A stretch of 64,000 nt of DNA from Liolophura sinensis. Taxonomy: Eukaryota; Mollusca; Polyplacophora; Chitonida; Chitonidae. The DNA is taken from contig NC_088301.1 of assembly GCF_032854445.1 (NCBI RefSeq), forward strand, positions 6,060,044 to 6,124,043. The letters run 5' to 3'. Below are positions 11,160 to 24,188 of this stretch, piece by piece. A model generated the notes under the pieces. The model did no database searches and was not told the origin of the DNA. It saw only the letters and a program-made list of their open reading frames with translations. The translations under genes and the position numbers were made by a program. Position 1 is the stretch's first letter; every line of letters starts with the position of its first letter.

Positions 11160-13536
11160 ATGAGTGTGTCTGTTACGCATGCGCAAATATACCTCCAGCT
11201 TAAAACCATAGTGATTACCCCTTTATACACAAATCCCCTTTTATAACTATATGTACACGACTTTCAGGTTGGTTGGAGCTGCAACTTTTAACACTCGTCT
11301 GTATCACACAGAAAAGGTCAATTTGCATTCAAATACCCATGGTATAAAGGAAATGTCAGCCTACAAAACAGTGCAGATTTACGGATTTAATGCTGGCCTT
11401 TCAGGTGTACCTGTACTCACTGGATAACTTTCTCCATAAAATGCTGACGAAACCAAGAACGTTTAACGAATATGTGCCATCCCAGGTCTACTGACACAAG
11501 ACAGGATTGTAGGGAGTCCATTTCACTTACATGTTATCGTTTCACGCATACCATTCACCAAGACCTGGATTTAAACACCTGCCCCTAATCATCAAATGTT
11601 TTCTGTCTCTAGCCATGCACGTTCCTTTCCAATGACACATTTAGACGCATGTTTACATGTAAGAGCTGCCACTTATGTTACACAGTGCTCTTCATGCAAC
11701 TTGGTCCAATAAAAGTACTGGAGCAATGATTGGACAATATCTCCACAAAGACATTATAGATATGTGATACATTAGAAATGTCAGCTTTGTTTTGTTCCAA
11801 CAAGTAGCAGGAATTTTGTTTGTTGTGGATTGAACATTATTTGTCCAGGGTCACTACCCATGTCCAGTGGCACTACCATGGTGACATAAATGGTATCATT
11901 TTATTCCCAATAGTTATAAACATGGTGATCGTGCTGGGTATGTTGGTTTATTAATTTGTTAGGAAGAGTGGAAGCTGTGTCACGTGTATATCCGTATATA
12001 TACATTCACCAATGTGTGCAGCTGTACTTTGATAAACTCCTTATTCTTATCCAAGTTTTGTGATACACAATTATACACTGCCAATCACTTACATTGTACA
12101 ATGACTCACAAATCATTAATTAGACACAATTTTATCTCCAGAACATTGTATTCCAGATAGTTGAAGTACCAATTAACCATAAAGAGCGCTAAGGAACGCT
12201 TTTGCAATTTAAATTTCAGTTTTATTCAGACAATGTTGAGCCATTTAATATACTTTTTGTACTAGCACCATATAAAATTATTATAAAAGGTTTTTTTCAA
12301 AACTGTCTGTTGGGTTGCAAACGTCCAGTTCTTTGACTTGGTTCCGAGTTGAAGACATTTACCCCGAATTCTGCACTGACTGAATAATATGGACACACAG
12401 ATATTATAATAGGCTGATGTAACACCACACATTTCTTTACTGTTACTTCGCTCATGTTTAATATTTAGACGAATTCGTGTCAGGTTTAAAGTTGTTACAT
12501 ATAGGTGTTAAACCCAAGTCAAATATATAATTAAAATGTAGTAAAAGAAATTATGCAAGTTCTTAGAGCCAATTAAAATATGAAACCACGAAAGAAATTA
12601 TTAGTTTGTTTCATCATTTATTGAACATATTTAACACCACCTACATACATATTGTATAATCTCTACCCAGCTTGTACAGTGAGAATAATATCAAGGTGGA
12701 GGAATTGTTCCAACTCATGGTGGAATATTTTCTGAATTCCTCAAGTATGTCAAGAAATGTGGATTGACCATGAAGACAAAATGCTGCGATGGAACATATT
12801 TGATGCTGATTTTGTTAAGATTTTTGTTCTCCGACAGTTTTCGTAAAAGACGTCATGAATAGGCCTATAATTCAATATCAGCATGAAAAGCCAGCTTGAG
12901 CTGGACTTACATCACAGTAATATCTTTGGTAGGGGGCACCTGGGTTATGGTTTTGTGCTAGCACGCTAAATACTCGGCCACGGATGCCTCAATTTAAAAT
13001 TTTAACAAGAGTACATGTATATAAAAAGGCTGTGTTGAAACTCTCCGATGTATACAGCCAGCCTACATGTCAGGCAACAAAAGAACATAATTAAACGACA
13101 GATCTGCCACATGCAGACCTTACATGACAATTTGTGGTTAGTATTTTGACCAGTTTTGTGAAATTTTGACTGGATAGGCAAATTGAGAAGATCTGTTACA
13201 TTAGTCCCAAGACATAAGTGTCATTTATTGCACAGCTGAAAGGATAACTTCCACGGTATACGGGATAACTGAAATGGGCAAAACAACCTCATTGTGTAGG
13301 ACCTGGAACTCCAAATGATACGCTGTTCTGTCTCCATATTGTTCTACACCATTGAATAAAACTGTTAATATGTGTTAATCAGTTAAAAATATCCCATATT
13401 GTGGCATGCCCAACGCTAACGACGGCTTACACATTAGGTCAACATTCTACATCCCCACATCGGTACACTAGGCTCTCCAAGTCATTCGCAACTGTTTATC
13501 GTGGATTATCTTGATCACACGGCTCTACCATTAAAC
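11160..13536. other. Intergenic region between A2 stop and A1 5' flank
   Basis: No coding exon recognised. It probably holds the 3' UTR of A2 on its right side (minus-strand AATAAA at 13,229) and, at 12,889-12,990, a reverse-orientation SINE family 1 head fragment (AGCCAGCTTGAGCTGGACTT ... GGCCACGGATGCCTC). Confidence 0.5.
12889..12990 (-). mobile_element. SINE family 1 head fragment
   Basis: Retains CCAGCTTGAGCTGGACTTAC and, at the other end, GCTAGCACGCTAAA and GGCCACGGATGCCTC, the reverse complement of the tRNA-like head seen at 60,606. Confidence 0.55.
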
Positions 13537-13735
13537 TCAACGGCTGTTCTGACGAATGGCTTCATAAGGGTGTTCTTCTACCGAATTCAGGTCACATGCA
13601 TCATACATCCGTTCTGGCTCGGGTATTTCATTTCCTTCTTCAACTTCCGACGGAGCGGATCTCTCCTGGGCTGCAGCACTGTTTGGTTCAGACTGCGTAG
13701 CGCCGCCTGTTTGTAGGTTTCGCTGAAACCTCCTC
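13537..13735 (-). CDS. Gene A2 exon 10: cytoplasmic tail and stop
   Basis: The terminal exon (199 nt) is entered in phase 2 after TTTTCAG, and the TGA is at 13,539-13,537. It begins with the stop-transfer sequence MRRFQRNLQTGG, continues through a Ser/Ala/Glu-rich acidic stretch (QERSAPSEVEEGNEIPEPER), and has two tyrosine motifs, MYDAC and HPYEAI. YEAI fits the YxxPhi sorting consensus and resembles a phosphotyrosine docking site; function is inferred. A minus-strand AATAAA lies at 13,229-13,224, about 310 nt past the stop, a plausible poly(A) signal. Other reading frames over this exon lack this continuity. Confidence 0.75.
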
Positions 13736-14029
13736 CTGAAAAATAAGCAATTAAAAAAATAAGTGACTCAACGCTAGAGTAATATAAAATAGACAAAGCC
13801 TAGGTTGGCAAGCAGTGCATTACTTGGCTTGTAGTGAATTATAGACATTGTGTGCTAACAATACAATGTATTCATTGTTCTACAACATACTTTGATTAAC
13901 TATGTATAACTATGTAACTATGTATGTATTTGTAGAATTTTCAGGAGCTTCATCTATTCATTAGTACCTCTTTCTTGCCTGATAAGATAGCCATTGGCTT
14001 TTCCCAAGACGCACTAGATATACACCCTT

Positions 14030-14890
14030 ACCCTGATAAGATATACTGGAGGTATACATACTTGAGGTACATCAGGGGTGTACCATTGAGGTATAGCATA
14101 TCTGATCTGATGTGTATGCAAGGTATATTAAAGGTGTATCTCTGGTTCTGACACTTATGCAAAGTAATACCTCTAGTACACCTAAAGTACACCTCAGTGC
14201 AGGTGTAACCTGGAACGAGTAGGTAAAAAACTGAATGTCTGAGGTGCGTAGCTTCCATAGAGAACAGCTTTAAAACACTTAGCCATTGGCTCAATAAATT
14301 ATAGATCAAGTTGTAAGTTGTAACATTTAGTACTACTATCTGTGCAGGTTAAAGTTTTTCATGTGCCCACACATGGTACAAATTCTGCACCAGGAAGAAT
14401 CGGCCAGTGCATAATTGGGTTTGTTTTCCCACAGCCTAGACATGCACATTGTTAGGAGCTGTCATCTTGGAATAATCGAGGCAACAATATATTCATGCTT
14501 GCTCATTGGGCAACATTTGCCAAAAAATGTGAAATCGGTAAAAGGTGTGGCAAAGGCTTGTATTTATTTAGTAAACAGTGTTGTTTTGCACATGCATAAA
14601 CATTTGTAATTTTGTAGTCACCTTTTTGTTTGAAGTAAAATGTCTAAATCTCATTTCTTATTTTAAATCTGTCCAAGCATCTAAGGTGTACCTGAGGTAT
14701 ATCATTCAATTTTTCGAAATTTCAAAGTTTCTGAGGTGAACCTGAGGTATATCTTCTTAGTGCTTTTTTTTCAAACCTGCTGAAGTGTATCTGAGGTACA
14801 TTATCCCATATTCAAAACGTGTTCGATCCTGAGTTATATGCGATGTATATACATGTGGCTGGGGTATACTTGGGGTACACCTCATCTATG
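14030..14890. repeat. Clusters of degenerate GGTGTACCTGAGGTATA motifs
   Basis: At least ten variants of GTGTAC/GAGGTATA-type words in both orientations at 14,040-14,215 and 14,685-14,890, separated by about 450 bp of unrelated sequence. Arrays of short subterminal repeats at both ends are typical of non-autonomous DNA transposons, but clean terminal inverted repeats and a target duplication were not found. Confidence 0.45.
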
Positions 14891-15589
14891 CCTCACACTG
14901 AAGTGTAATCGTCGAGTTTATAAGTTGATCAGTCCTTCACAAAGTGAGATATGGTAACTAAGTTAAATATAAAGGGCTTTTTTACTCTTACTCCACCCAT
15001 ATATCAAGAGTATCTTTGATATGCGTGAGTTTGTCACAAATGTTCAAATTTTTGCTTCAGTATTTTTCTTTCAACACTTACACATTTTCAAATACTGTGT
15101 AATTATCTTGTAAGACAGTGTTATATCCCTCCAGGCCACTGACCCTATCGATAATTCTGGAAATTTTTGATAGTAATAATCATTCATAATTGATTATTTA
15201 TCTCACTGTACACCAGTTTTGTCAATATGTTCAATGCTATGAACTATGGAATTTCCAAACATCACAAGCATGGTACCTTACATGAATATGTCAAGACCAC
15301 TGTAGCTTTTAATTTACACTTATGAGAATGAAAAGATATCTACTCATTGTTTTAGTTCAAGCCATTGTCTGAGAAATTTCTTAGGTATGTTTTAATTGAG
15401 ATATTGTGTGCATTCTCCATGCAATAAGGATTATTTTGAGTTCAGTATAAACAAAATATAGTTGACTATGAATTTACAGAAATATCGCATACCATTAAAG
15501 TCAGTTGGATAGATACAGGCACATGTGTGATGTGAAGACATGCGCACCACATTGAGGTCTTGAAGAAACGTTTAACCCTGTCTAACACT

Positions 15590-15700
15590 TATCGCCACTA
15601 AAGTACCTACTGAAAGCTGGGATTGAACCCTCACCTTGTGTATTGAAATACAGGACCAATCAGCCATGACCCGCTCTCTATATGAATAATAACATACACG
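15590..15700 (-). mobile_element. Possible tRNA-like SINE head
   Basis: Read on the minus strand, TCATGGCTGATTGG resembles an A box and GAGGGTTCAATCCC a B box, about 35 bp apart, with a degenerate anticodon-like arm between. It does not fold as a proper tRNA. Either a SINE head or a decayed tRNA pseudogene. Confidence 0.35.
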
Positions 15701-16177
15701 TATACAAACATCTTGGTGATTATGAGTGGGAGGCTTTTCATCTGCAGAATCTGCAGCAGGCGAGGGCCAGTTCATGGTGAAACAAATCAGGTTTGAGGAC
15801 TTCACTGGGTTATTTTATTTTGTAATAAATTCTGATTACGAAGAATGTGTTGGCTGTTTGTAGGCATCTACATCTACATCTGTGTATGCTAGGAAACTAA
15901 GATCATACCTCAGTGACTTTCAATTTTATTCTAAAATTAAATTTCTTTTTTGTTCGTGACGAAGTGTGTTTGATGGAATTTATTTATATGATGAGCGTTT
16001 CATGGTGGTATTCAAGGATATATACATCTGTTCTTAATGATTTCCATAGTCAAAAATATTTCTTTTTTGATTTCCTAATTATAAAATTAGCTCATATGAT
16101 GGAAAGAGAAATTAAAGAATACAGTGCATAGTAAGTAAAATGAAAGTCACTGAAAGTATCTCTTGCAAAGAATTATA

Positions 16178-16262
16178 TGTGTGTGTGTGTCTGTTTGTGC
16201 GTGCGTGTGTGTGTGTGTGTGTGTGTGCGTGTGTGTGTGTGCGCGTGTGTGTGTGTGCATGT
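16178..16262. repeat. GT microsatellite
   Basis: A nearly uninterrupted (GT)n tract with a few GC steps, about 85 bp. Confidence 0.95.
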
Positions 16263-17589
16263 ATGTACGCAAACCTTTTAACCTTTTAGAAAGTTTAACG
16301 ATATGGCTCACTGAGGAGCGGCCTGTATCAGGATGACAGGAGATTCCCATTTAAGTGTTACGTTATTGGTTGGCTAACACCGAGTGGTCTCACCAGTCCA
16401 CCTATCCAAACTTCCGTCTTTAAATGGCAGAGCAACTGAGAGACTAGACAGCGATTTTGTAAAACTGATGGAGATTTTACTCCGCCGTTTTTGTGCAAGC
16501 AAGAATTAGCTTAGTGGCTGGAACTTTGTTGAAGGTGGCAATATTTTCGTGCAAAGCTTTGTATGTTCTAAGACATAAATCTGTGTATGTACTCAACAAC
16601 ACCAGAAGGAAGCGGCCTTTCCCAATTTGAGCGTAAACTGGACTGTGAAATGTTCGAAAAGATGCTCGAACTGTATACTGGTACGAGTATAATTTGGGTG
16701 CATGGTGTTTTTGTAAGTAGACCTTTGCTAACGCGATACTCTCGGGCTGGATGAAATAAAATTGCCGAGGGAGTTTCCCAGACTATAACATTCCAAAATG
16801 GATGTGTGACAGGGACGCCAAATTCAGAAAGAGGTTCTATTTGATACGGTCGATTCTGCCAGAACTTTTTAACGTTCTTGCACTGTACATAAGAGTAGAT
16901 AACTCTGTCTATTTGTCTATTTTTCCCCTTCCCTACCCCTGTGTTTACCTGTAGCACCCACTGCGTGCGTTAACACAAATTTACGACAACATCATAGTCA
17001 ATATGCTAATCTAGTCGTTAGTAACTGAGTCGATATGAATAAAGGGTTATGTATGAAAATTAGCTAACAACGAGCAGGAGTTGGTCGAATACTTTCACCA
17101 AATGCATAATCATACGCTGGATTTATTTCATTCCATCGAGCGATAGGTGTTTAAAGCAGTACAAAAGAACTATCTTTATTCATACAACATGTCTTTTTCT
17201 GATTGGAGAAAACCGCACCGCCCGAAGAAAAATATATCGACCTTGGGCAAAAAACTGGTGATATTTTCCCGTATATAACATACAGATTTCACCTACAGAG
17301 TGAGCGCAGTTTATTTGTGATATTGATGAAAGGCAAGTAGTATCCATCGAACTTCTAGTAAAAACCACACAAATGGCTCTCACAGCGGTGTTGACGGTTG
17401 GTCGATCTCAAGGCCTCAGGAAGTGGTTTTATCTGAATGTTGCGAATTCCCTGAGAGCCTTGGGTTGAACTAACACGATCTGGCTGAACGATTCAAAGAG
17501 ATTCATCTGGACCGAGGGGCCTCCACCCACCATCACAATCTAAATTGATACCTATGTGGTAGTAATGTGGAACAATAATGACTTTTTTC

Positions 17590-17695
17590 CCTGTTTTTCG
17601 CCGTACTCAAGAATATTTCACCTTTACGACGGACGACAGCATTAAGCTTGGAGGAAAACATGGGGGAAATCCATGACCATCCGTAGTCGAACAAC
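17590..17695 (-). mobile_element. SINE family 1 fragment
   Basis: Reverse-orientation fragment with CGCCGTACTCAAGAATATTT, then CATTAAGCTTGGAGG and CCATGACCATCCG; the tRNA-like head is missing. Confidence 0.65.
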
Positions 17696-17897
17696 AATGA
17701 AAAAGAAATTAACAGAATATAAAGGTTAAATGTGTTAAAGCGCCGAAGAAGAAATAGAACAACAATGAAAAAGAAATTAACAAACGTGCAGAAGATAAAG
17801 GTGAAATGTGTTTAACTGTGCAACTCTCAGATGACTATATAAATACAATCATAGTTCCAAACCGACTGGACATACAGTAAAACATTATCAGACTTAC

Positions 17898-18000
17898 ATC
17901 ATTATTACAATGACAATGACTCCGATGACCAGGACAACGATGATTCCAACTGCACTGCCGGCAATGACTCCCGTGTAATTCGGAGGGTTTACGGGCAATT
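17898..18000 (-). CDS. Gene A2 exon 9: transmembrane segment
   Basis: A 103-nt exon (phase 1 in, phase 2 out; acceptor TTTCAG, donor GTAAGT). It encodes a Pro/Asn-rich juxtamembrane stretch ELPVNPPNYTG, then a strongly hydrophobic helix beginning VIAGSAVGIIVVLVIGV and ending in Ile/Val/Met (about residues 412-434). Small residues (GxxxG-like AGSAVG) could favour helix packing. The orientation follows a type I protein: EGF modules outside, basic RR directly inside. Confidence 0.85.
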
Positions 18001-18656
18001 CTGAAAATGTAAAACAGATTACGTCGGTAATAAGCAAGATTTTGATGGTGATGATATTGGTCTATTGTGGCAGGGTTTTCACTTGCCTGAGTTGAATTCA
18101 TTATCGGTGATCAATCTGTTGAATTGGTTTTTATGAGCACGTAAGTGTAATTCCGTTCCGTCGATGTATAATGATGGCTTGACGATACTGTAAATCAATA
18201 TACTGGCAATATCTTACCATATGTCTCAACAAACAACGGAAATGAAGACTAACAAGACAATATGCAGGCAATGGGAAAACGACACTTGGAGGCAGAATGC
18301 GTCCTTGTTACCTTCAAGCATGGACAAAATTGCTGTGTGTGACTGAAGTGCCTTACACAGTTGCCGCCGATCCTTTCCGCGTAACAATTACGAAATGTGC
18401 AATGTATAACCGATCACATATCTGTCAGCTTGGCTAGCAGTTGTGAGCCACACCCTCGTCAAGCGTATGAGTGGCAAGGTTAAATTAATTTTTGTGATCG
18501 GTACAAATTAATTTCAGAGTTATTATACTCAGTTGAACTGATGATGTATTAACGGCCGATCTGTGATATAACGACCTCTTGCCAGGATTTAATTAAATTG
18601 CTACTTTTTAAGCCCTTACATGAACAGTTAGAATAAAACTCTAAATGATGTATTTG

Positions 18657-18868
18657 ACTGGTGTTTTACGCCGCACTCAAGAATATTTCACTTATACGAC
18701 GGTGGCCACAATAATGGTGGGAGGAAACCGAGCAGAGCCCGGAGGAAACCCACGACCATTTGAATGTTGCTGGCAGGCTTTCCCACCTACGGCCAGAGAG
18801 GAAGCCAGCATGAGTTAGACTTGAACTCACAGCGACCGCAATAGTGAGATACTCTTGGGTCATTTGGT
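18657..18868 (-). mobile_element. SINE family 1 copy
   Basis: Reverse-orientation copy in gene A2's intron: GTTTTACGCCGCACTCAAGA, ATAATGGTGGGAGGAAACCG, CCAGCATGAGTTAGACTTGA, ending in GGGTCATT of the tRNA-like head. Confidence 0.8.
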
Positions 18869-19011
18869 AAATTGACAATTTCATCGCTTATGTGTGAACA
18901 TTTGTCAAATATCAAACTGCCATTGTAAGTCTTCTATTATATTGAAGGTAAAATATTTATAGACGAAAACCAAAAAAGGAAAACACTTTTCACATGCAGC
19001 ACTTGAAATAC

Positions 19012-19161
19012 CTGATTTGCACCAGAACTCGTAATACCCTTCTGCACATCGTGGTTCTCGGTCGGGACAGTGCCCGGATGTGGTGTTACAGACAGCGTTT
19101 CCTTCGGCACAGAAGCCACAGGTTTCTTTACAATCCGGACCGTAAGTGCCCAGCGTACATT
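19012..19161 (-). CDS. Gene A2 exon 8: last EGF module before the membrane
   Basis: A 150-nt phase 1-1 exon (acceptor CTGCAG, donor GTATTT) encoding CTLGTYGPDCKETCGFC, VCNTTSGHC, and a diverged end RCAEGYYEFWCKSG in place of the CMPGY motif. It joins the transmembrane exon through a split Glu codon. The donor is weaker than those of the neighbouring exons. Confidence 0.75.
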
Positions 19162-19424
19162 CTGCAGCAGAATTTACACAACTTTTATTCGAAGCGTCGA
19201 ATATGCAAACTTGAAATATTCAATATTTCTTATAATATAAATAATAGTCAGGTGATCAAAAACATTTAAGGAGACAAGTTTTTAAATTGTTTGTACGGTT
19301 TATACACATTTTAACTGACCAGCCAAACACCAGCTGTCCGGCAGTACAGGCAGGAGTAAAATACGACTACCCTATATATAGTCATGATAACTACTACGTG
19401 TACTCTGCCAAAGTAGGAAGGTTG

Positions 19425-19512
19425 AGGCCTCTGTGTCAGAGTGGTTAGTGTGTTAGCATAGACCAATGGCCCAGAAGCCTTCCACAAGTGCGGTCGGTGT
19501 GAGTTCAAGTCA
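19425..19512 (+). mobile_element. SINE family 1 tRNA-like head fragment
   Basis: Plus-orientation head only: AGGCCTCTGTGTCAGAGTGG, GTGTTAGCATAGACC, AAGTGCGGTCGGTGTGAGTT. The body is missing. Confidence 0.6.
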
Positions 19513-19723
19513 AAAGGTCAATAAAATAATAAAGATATTAAATACAAAATTCACATTTTTACAGCAAAATCGACTCTTGGCAATAAGGCATTTTGAGGGT
19601 GGGGAGGTGGGGTTGGTAGACGGTGACAGGGATGCTAATAGGAAATGCAACAGAGGCGAGGACTCTTTTGTCGTCAGTGTCAGCTATCCGTCTATCAAAA
19701 TGACATCACCAAGCTGAACTAAC

Positions 19724-19870
19724 CTGTATCACACTTTACACCAGTGTATCCCGGCATGCACCTGGGTGTTCCCTCTGGGCAGTTCCCGGATTTAGCATCA
19801 CAAACAGATCGGCCTTTGGTACAGTTCCCACATCTCTGCAAACAGTCAGGACCGTAATTTCCCTCGCAAG
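19724..19870 (-). CDS. Gene A2 exon 7: MEGF-like EGF module
   Basis: A 147-nt phase 1-1 exon, acceptor GTTTAG and donor GTTAGT, encoding CEGNYGPDCLQRCGNC, VCDAKSGNC, then RCMPGYTGVKCDTG. It is one codon shorter than its neighbours. The frame is confirmed by the cysteine pattern and by the phase match to exons 6 and 8. Confidence 0.8.
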
Positions 19871-20249
19871 CTAAACGAACCAGATTTATGACCGATTTAC
19901 TTCGATGTTATACTGCACTGTGATCAAACCAGGACATGGCCGTTTGTATACGGCATAAATAATGGTGTATTGTTTTCTAGGAATTGGACAATGGTAAAAG
20001 AACCTTTACTGTGATTCTGACTGAACTTACGTCTGTTCGCCTAGAACATCTATTCAACACACATCTTTACAACACCACTGAATCATTTCAACAGAACATT
20101 ACTTGACATTTCAGTTGTCTGTCTGATTTTAAATCTACGACTTTTTAGAGAAAGCCTAAGATACCATTTACTCGCGTCATACTCTGTGATAGATACCAAG
20201 AGCGTCAGTCCCTTAAGTATGCGTCTAGAACAGGTAACAGATAAAGTAC

Positions 20250-20399
20250 CTGTATCACACTTCGGACCAGAATATCCCGGCATGCATCTGGGCTTTGTGT
20301 CGGCACACGTTCCGGATACAGTGTCACAAGATAATTGGTCATCCGCACAATGTCCACATCTCATAGCACAATCAGGTCCGTAGTTTCCTAAGGTGCAGA
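20250..20399 (-). CDS. Gene A2 exon 6: MEGF-like EGF module
   Basis: A 150-nt phase 1-1 exon (acceptor TTATCAG, donor GTACTT) encoding GNYGPDCAMRCGHC, SCDTVSGTC, then RCMPGYSGPKCDTG. It is the next EGF module after exon 5 and has eight cysteines in the same spacing. The A1 equivalent would lie left of the window. Confidence 0.85.
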
Positions 20400-23346
20400 C
20401 TGATAACACAAAATCACAGTTGAGTGTGGTTATTCAACATTGTTTGGAGTCTGGTAATGTTTGGCACATAGGCGTATGAAGGCTGACACATTTAGGAAAG
20501 GAGGAAAGTAAAGATGTAGAGAGTAAGCCAACGGTTTCACCACGTACATCTAATTGGCGAAGACCCTAACTAATCTGTGAACTTATTCCTTTGGAGAGAA
20601 TTGAATGCCGCTGTAAAATATTTTAACATTAACAAACATATCTTGAGAAGATATTGGTGGCATTTGTATAATATACTTGCGGTGATACAAAATGGAAATA
20701 TATTTCAAAACACGAGTTGACGTCTCTTAAAGTAAAAAAGACAGCACCTGACTAATGCTTATGTCCAATGAAAGACTACCATTCAAAGTACAGTCAAACC
20801 CGTTGTATGCGGCCAGTGAAGGGACACGTAAAAAGTAGCCGCATATGACAGTTGGCCACATAAGACAGGTTGTGAAGACCAAGCCAGATCACAATAGAAT
20901 TAAGTTTTAGGAAATCTACACATGTAGGCCTACATGACAATCTTATACATAATTGTTACAGTACTAATTTGGTCAGCTACATAAATTTCATAGAAATATA
21001 ACAATTGTAGTAAAATAATAACTCAATAATTTCAAGTTTTGGGGGGTAGACCTATGGATTTCACGCACTTAACAGCCGATTACACAAAGAGTTTCAGGTG
21101 AGGGCACAAATGACAGGAGAACTTTCTTCTCGTCATTGTCAAGCCCTAAAAATCCATGTGCTAGTTTGGCCTACGTAGCTATAAATGACTATTCTAACAA
21201 AGTTTTGGACTGTAAATGGCAAACTGCTGAGATGTTCAATCATATTTGCCATTACCGGTGAAACAACAACATGTACAAGTGAAGGAAGATCAATTTCTCC
21301 ATGTGTTCGTTACAGGTAATATTTTGGCCACGCAAAATGAAAACACAGCACCATTTGCCTGCAAAGATAATGGCCAAGCAAGTCAGATAATTTGTCAAAG
21401 AAACCATTCATGTGAGGAACCACAGGAGTTCAGATTATATCCGATTATATCGAGTCTGCCCGCTGTTTATGGCATTCATGGCGCGGACCTAGTGCAGGGG
21501 TGTCCAGACAATAACCAGCTAGGCCTGATTAAAGAACAGTAGAGTTCACTGCTATTGACCAATAATGTTTATCACTTCACTTCTCATCACAAAGTGGCAG
21601 GTTGTAAGTTTTAATCACTATAAAAACTATTGAAGTCGGGTGGTCGCCATTTTAAAATTTTTGAATGTCTGATGCGGCAATCATCATTAAAGTTGAAAGT
21701 CTCGGCCGCTCAGGACAGGCTGATATAGAATTTGGTGGCAAAATATGTTGGCCGGTGGACACGTTGGACAGATGCCACATATTACAGGTCGTTTAACATG
21801 AAAAATTGTTTGATCGCGGCAGAGAGTGGCCGCATACGGCAGACGGACGCTGATTACAGGTGACTGTAGGTACAAGTTTGACTGTATCTTAAACCGGCAT
21901 TAAATATTTTTTTAGATTTTTGTCAAACCCAGCAACAGTTTGGTGAATCTTCGCCTTGACACAGATTCAGCACGTCTCCATTACTGAGAGCAAGGAGACG
22001 TCACGTTTACTCTAGCTCTCTAACGTTGAAGTTATTTTTCGTATGATAGTCTAAGCAGTAGCCTATGGCAGATAAAAGGTGAGGTCTTTGGCATTGAAGG
22101 ACTAAGTAATCAATATAGTCTTTCTCGGAAAATGGACATACTGGAAGATTATTTCTTCCACTGCTTGAACTATTGATACAGTAGACCTACTATATCATTT
22201 TTAAGGAACTCTGGGGATCCTGTTTAAATAGAGTTATTCCTGGTTCAGGTCGTATCCTACGGAGGGGCTGTGCTGGTGATTTTGACCCCTGTTAAATGTT
22301 TACAAAATTACTATAGGGTTGTTATACAAATGTATCCATGGTCACCTCTGAAAGAAATGGAACTAAACCTAGGCACCACTGAAGCTGATCTAGGCAATCG
22401 ACCCTCCCTAGTCATCGTGGACGTCAATGAAAGCACATCGGCTTGAACACGGCGTTTCAATAAATTTACTGTATTTTACAAAGAAAACAGAAAAATACCC
22501 CTTATAATGCGAGAAAGACGAAGGAGCAAAATATAAATTCTTAAGTTGCAACAGATTCAGAGAAAAATATTTAATCAGGTATAGCCTAATTAAGTTTAAG
22601 TGTTGTCCGGTGACATGCTGTCTTCTCATTCCCACAAACCTTCGGCATCTCTAATGAATTTTGCACTAACTCTGATATTTGTTATTTAGAAAACGCAAAA
22701 ATGAACAACAAAAATGTATTTGGGGAGATGAATGTAGTTTGGATCGTAACGGTACACTAGTGCCTGACATAACTTAATTGTGATACCGTCATCGAATATT
22801 ACACGGTTTGTAAATCAACTGAATTTGAGTCTGTGATTATTCGTAAATAACAGAGACCTGCCCTACAACATTTGATGAAATCTCACTTCGATATTCAGCT
22901 TTGAATATCAAACCAGGAAATAGGAACTGCGAACTAGGTTCACATCTGAATGTCGACGCGGGAACTGGGAACTGGGAGCTAACTTCACTGACATGTCAAA
23001 ATCACCAGCACAACCCCCGGTGGCTACGGCAGCGTAGCTGGAAATCTCTGTCAATAATACAGTACGCCTACTGCATCAACGGTTTAAGCACTGGAAGAAA
23101 TATTCTTCCAGTGTGTCGAATTTCCGATAAAACTATGTTTATTACTGGGGGCTTTATCGCCGTAGTCCACAGATTTTATCTACCATAGGCTACTGATTAG
23201 ACTAATGTGCGGAAAATACCTTCGACGTTAGAGATTTATAGTAAAAGCGCTGGAACTTGTAATTTATCAACTACAGTCTTTTGTTGATTGCCAACAGACA
23301 CATGTTTGGACATGGTGAAACTTCAACAATCTAACAAACAACACAC

Positions 23347-23496
23347 CTTCATCACATTTCTCAGGGCGGTATCCCGGCATGCACTTTGGTGTTCTCTGTG
23401 GACAGAGCCCGGATGTTGTGTCACAGACGGACGGTCTCTCGGCACAGTTCCCACATCTCTTCCCACAGTCTGGTCCGTATGTCCCGGGTGTGCACA
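23347..23496 (-). CDS. Gene A2 exon 5: MEGF-like EGF module
   Basis: A 150-nt phase 1-1 exon nearly identical to A1 exon 5 (GTYGPDCGKRCGNC ... KCMPGYRPEKCDEG). Acceptor TTAG, donor GTGTGT. Confidence 0.85.
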
Positions 23497-24188
23497 CTAA
23501 TAAATACACCCACAACATCAAAAAGGACGCGGATTAAGGGGCACGATATAATGCCACATATTCACATACAAACAACGGAAAAGTAAATAAACATAGTATG
23601 CATCTTTAAACTAACATGTAATTTTACTTTTCTCCACACTTTACTACCTTTCTACACATTTACTTAGAGAGTGTCATCGAAGGAAAGACAACTGAAGGAT
23701 TTTGTCCATGTATTATTACAGAGATCAGTTTATCGAACAGGGTAGTCGTACGACAAAAACTGGTCATGATAAGTAAAAAGCAAGGAGTCATATCCAGATC
23801 GCGCCATGACTGAGCTGGCGTCTTTTGGGGGCAGTAAAACATTTTGTCAGAATCTCCACTTTTCTGGACCGTTTGTTGTCTTGAGTGTTGAGCCAAACCT
23901 ATTTGATTTGCTCAGAATGAACATTAAAGCTAGAGCAAAGGCGACTAAATAGTTACTTCTACAGTTGTCAAAAATATTGAAATACATATCGCTTATTCGT
24001 TTGGTTTGTGATTTTTTTTACATTGGCCTACTTTCATGAAGGAATATTTACAGGCATACATGTAGTGTTGTTTTTTGTTTTCTGTTACACATTTATCTCC
24101 GAAACAATATCGAATTGAAGTATCGAAATGAAATGCAAAATCAGTTGCATTTCTTAGTAATAGAATTCTGACCAATCAGACAGCATAC

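Larger units (their letters stand above)
13736..17897 (-). other. Last intron of gene A2, with repeats
   Basis: A 4.2-kb intron between the transmembrane and tail exons. It contains two clusters of a degenerate motif near GGTGTACCTGAGGTATA (14,030-14,215 and 14,680-14,890), a tRNA-like SINE head (about 15,590-15,690), a GT microsatellite (16,178-16,262) and a SINE family 1 fragment at 17,590-17,695. The open frames at 16,568-16,957 (minus) and 16,585-16,750 (plus) overlap each other and match nothing I recognise. Confidence 0.5.

Noticed and set aside
16568..16957. 129-codon minus frame, and an overlapping plus frame from 16,585 ending near a GTAAGT
   Set aside because: The two compete for the same DNA, neither resembles a known family, and neither has a convincing partner exon. 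A nested gene cannot be excluded.
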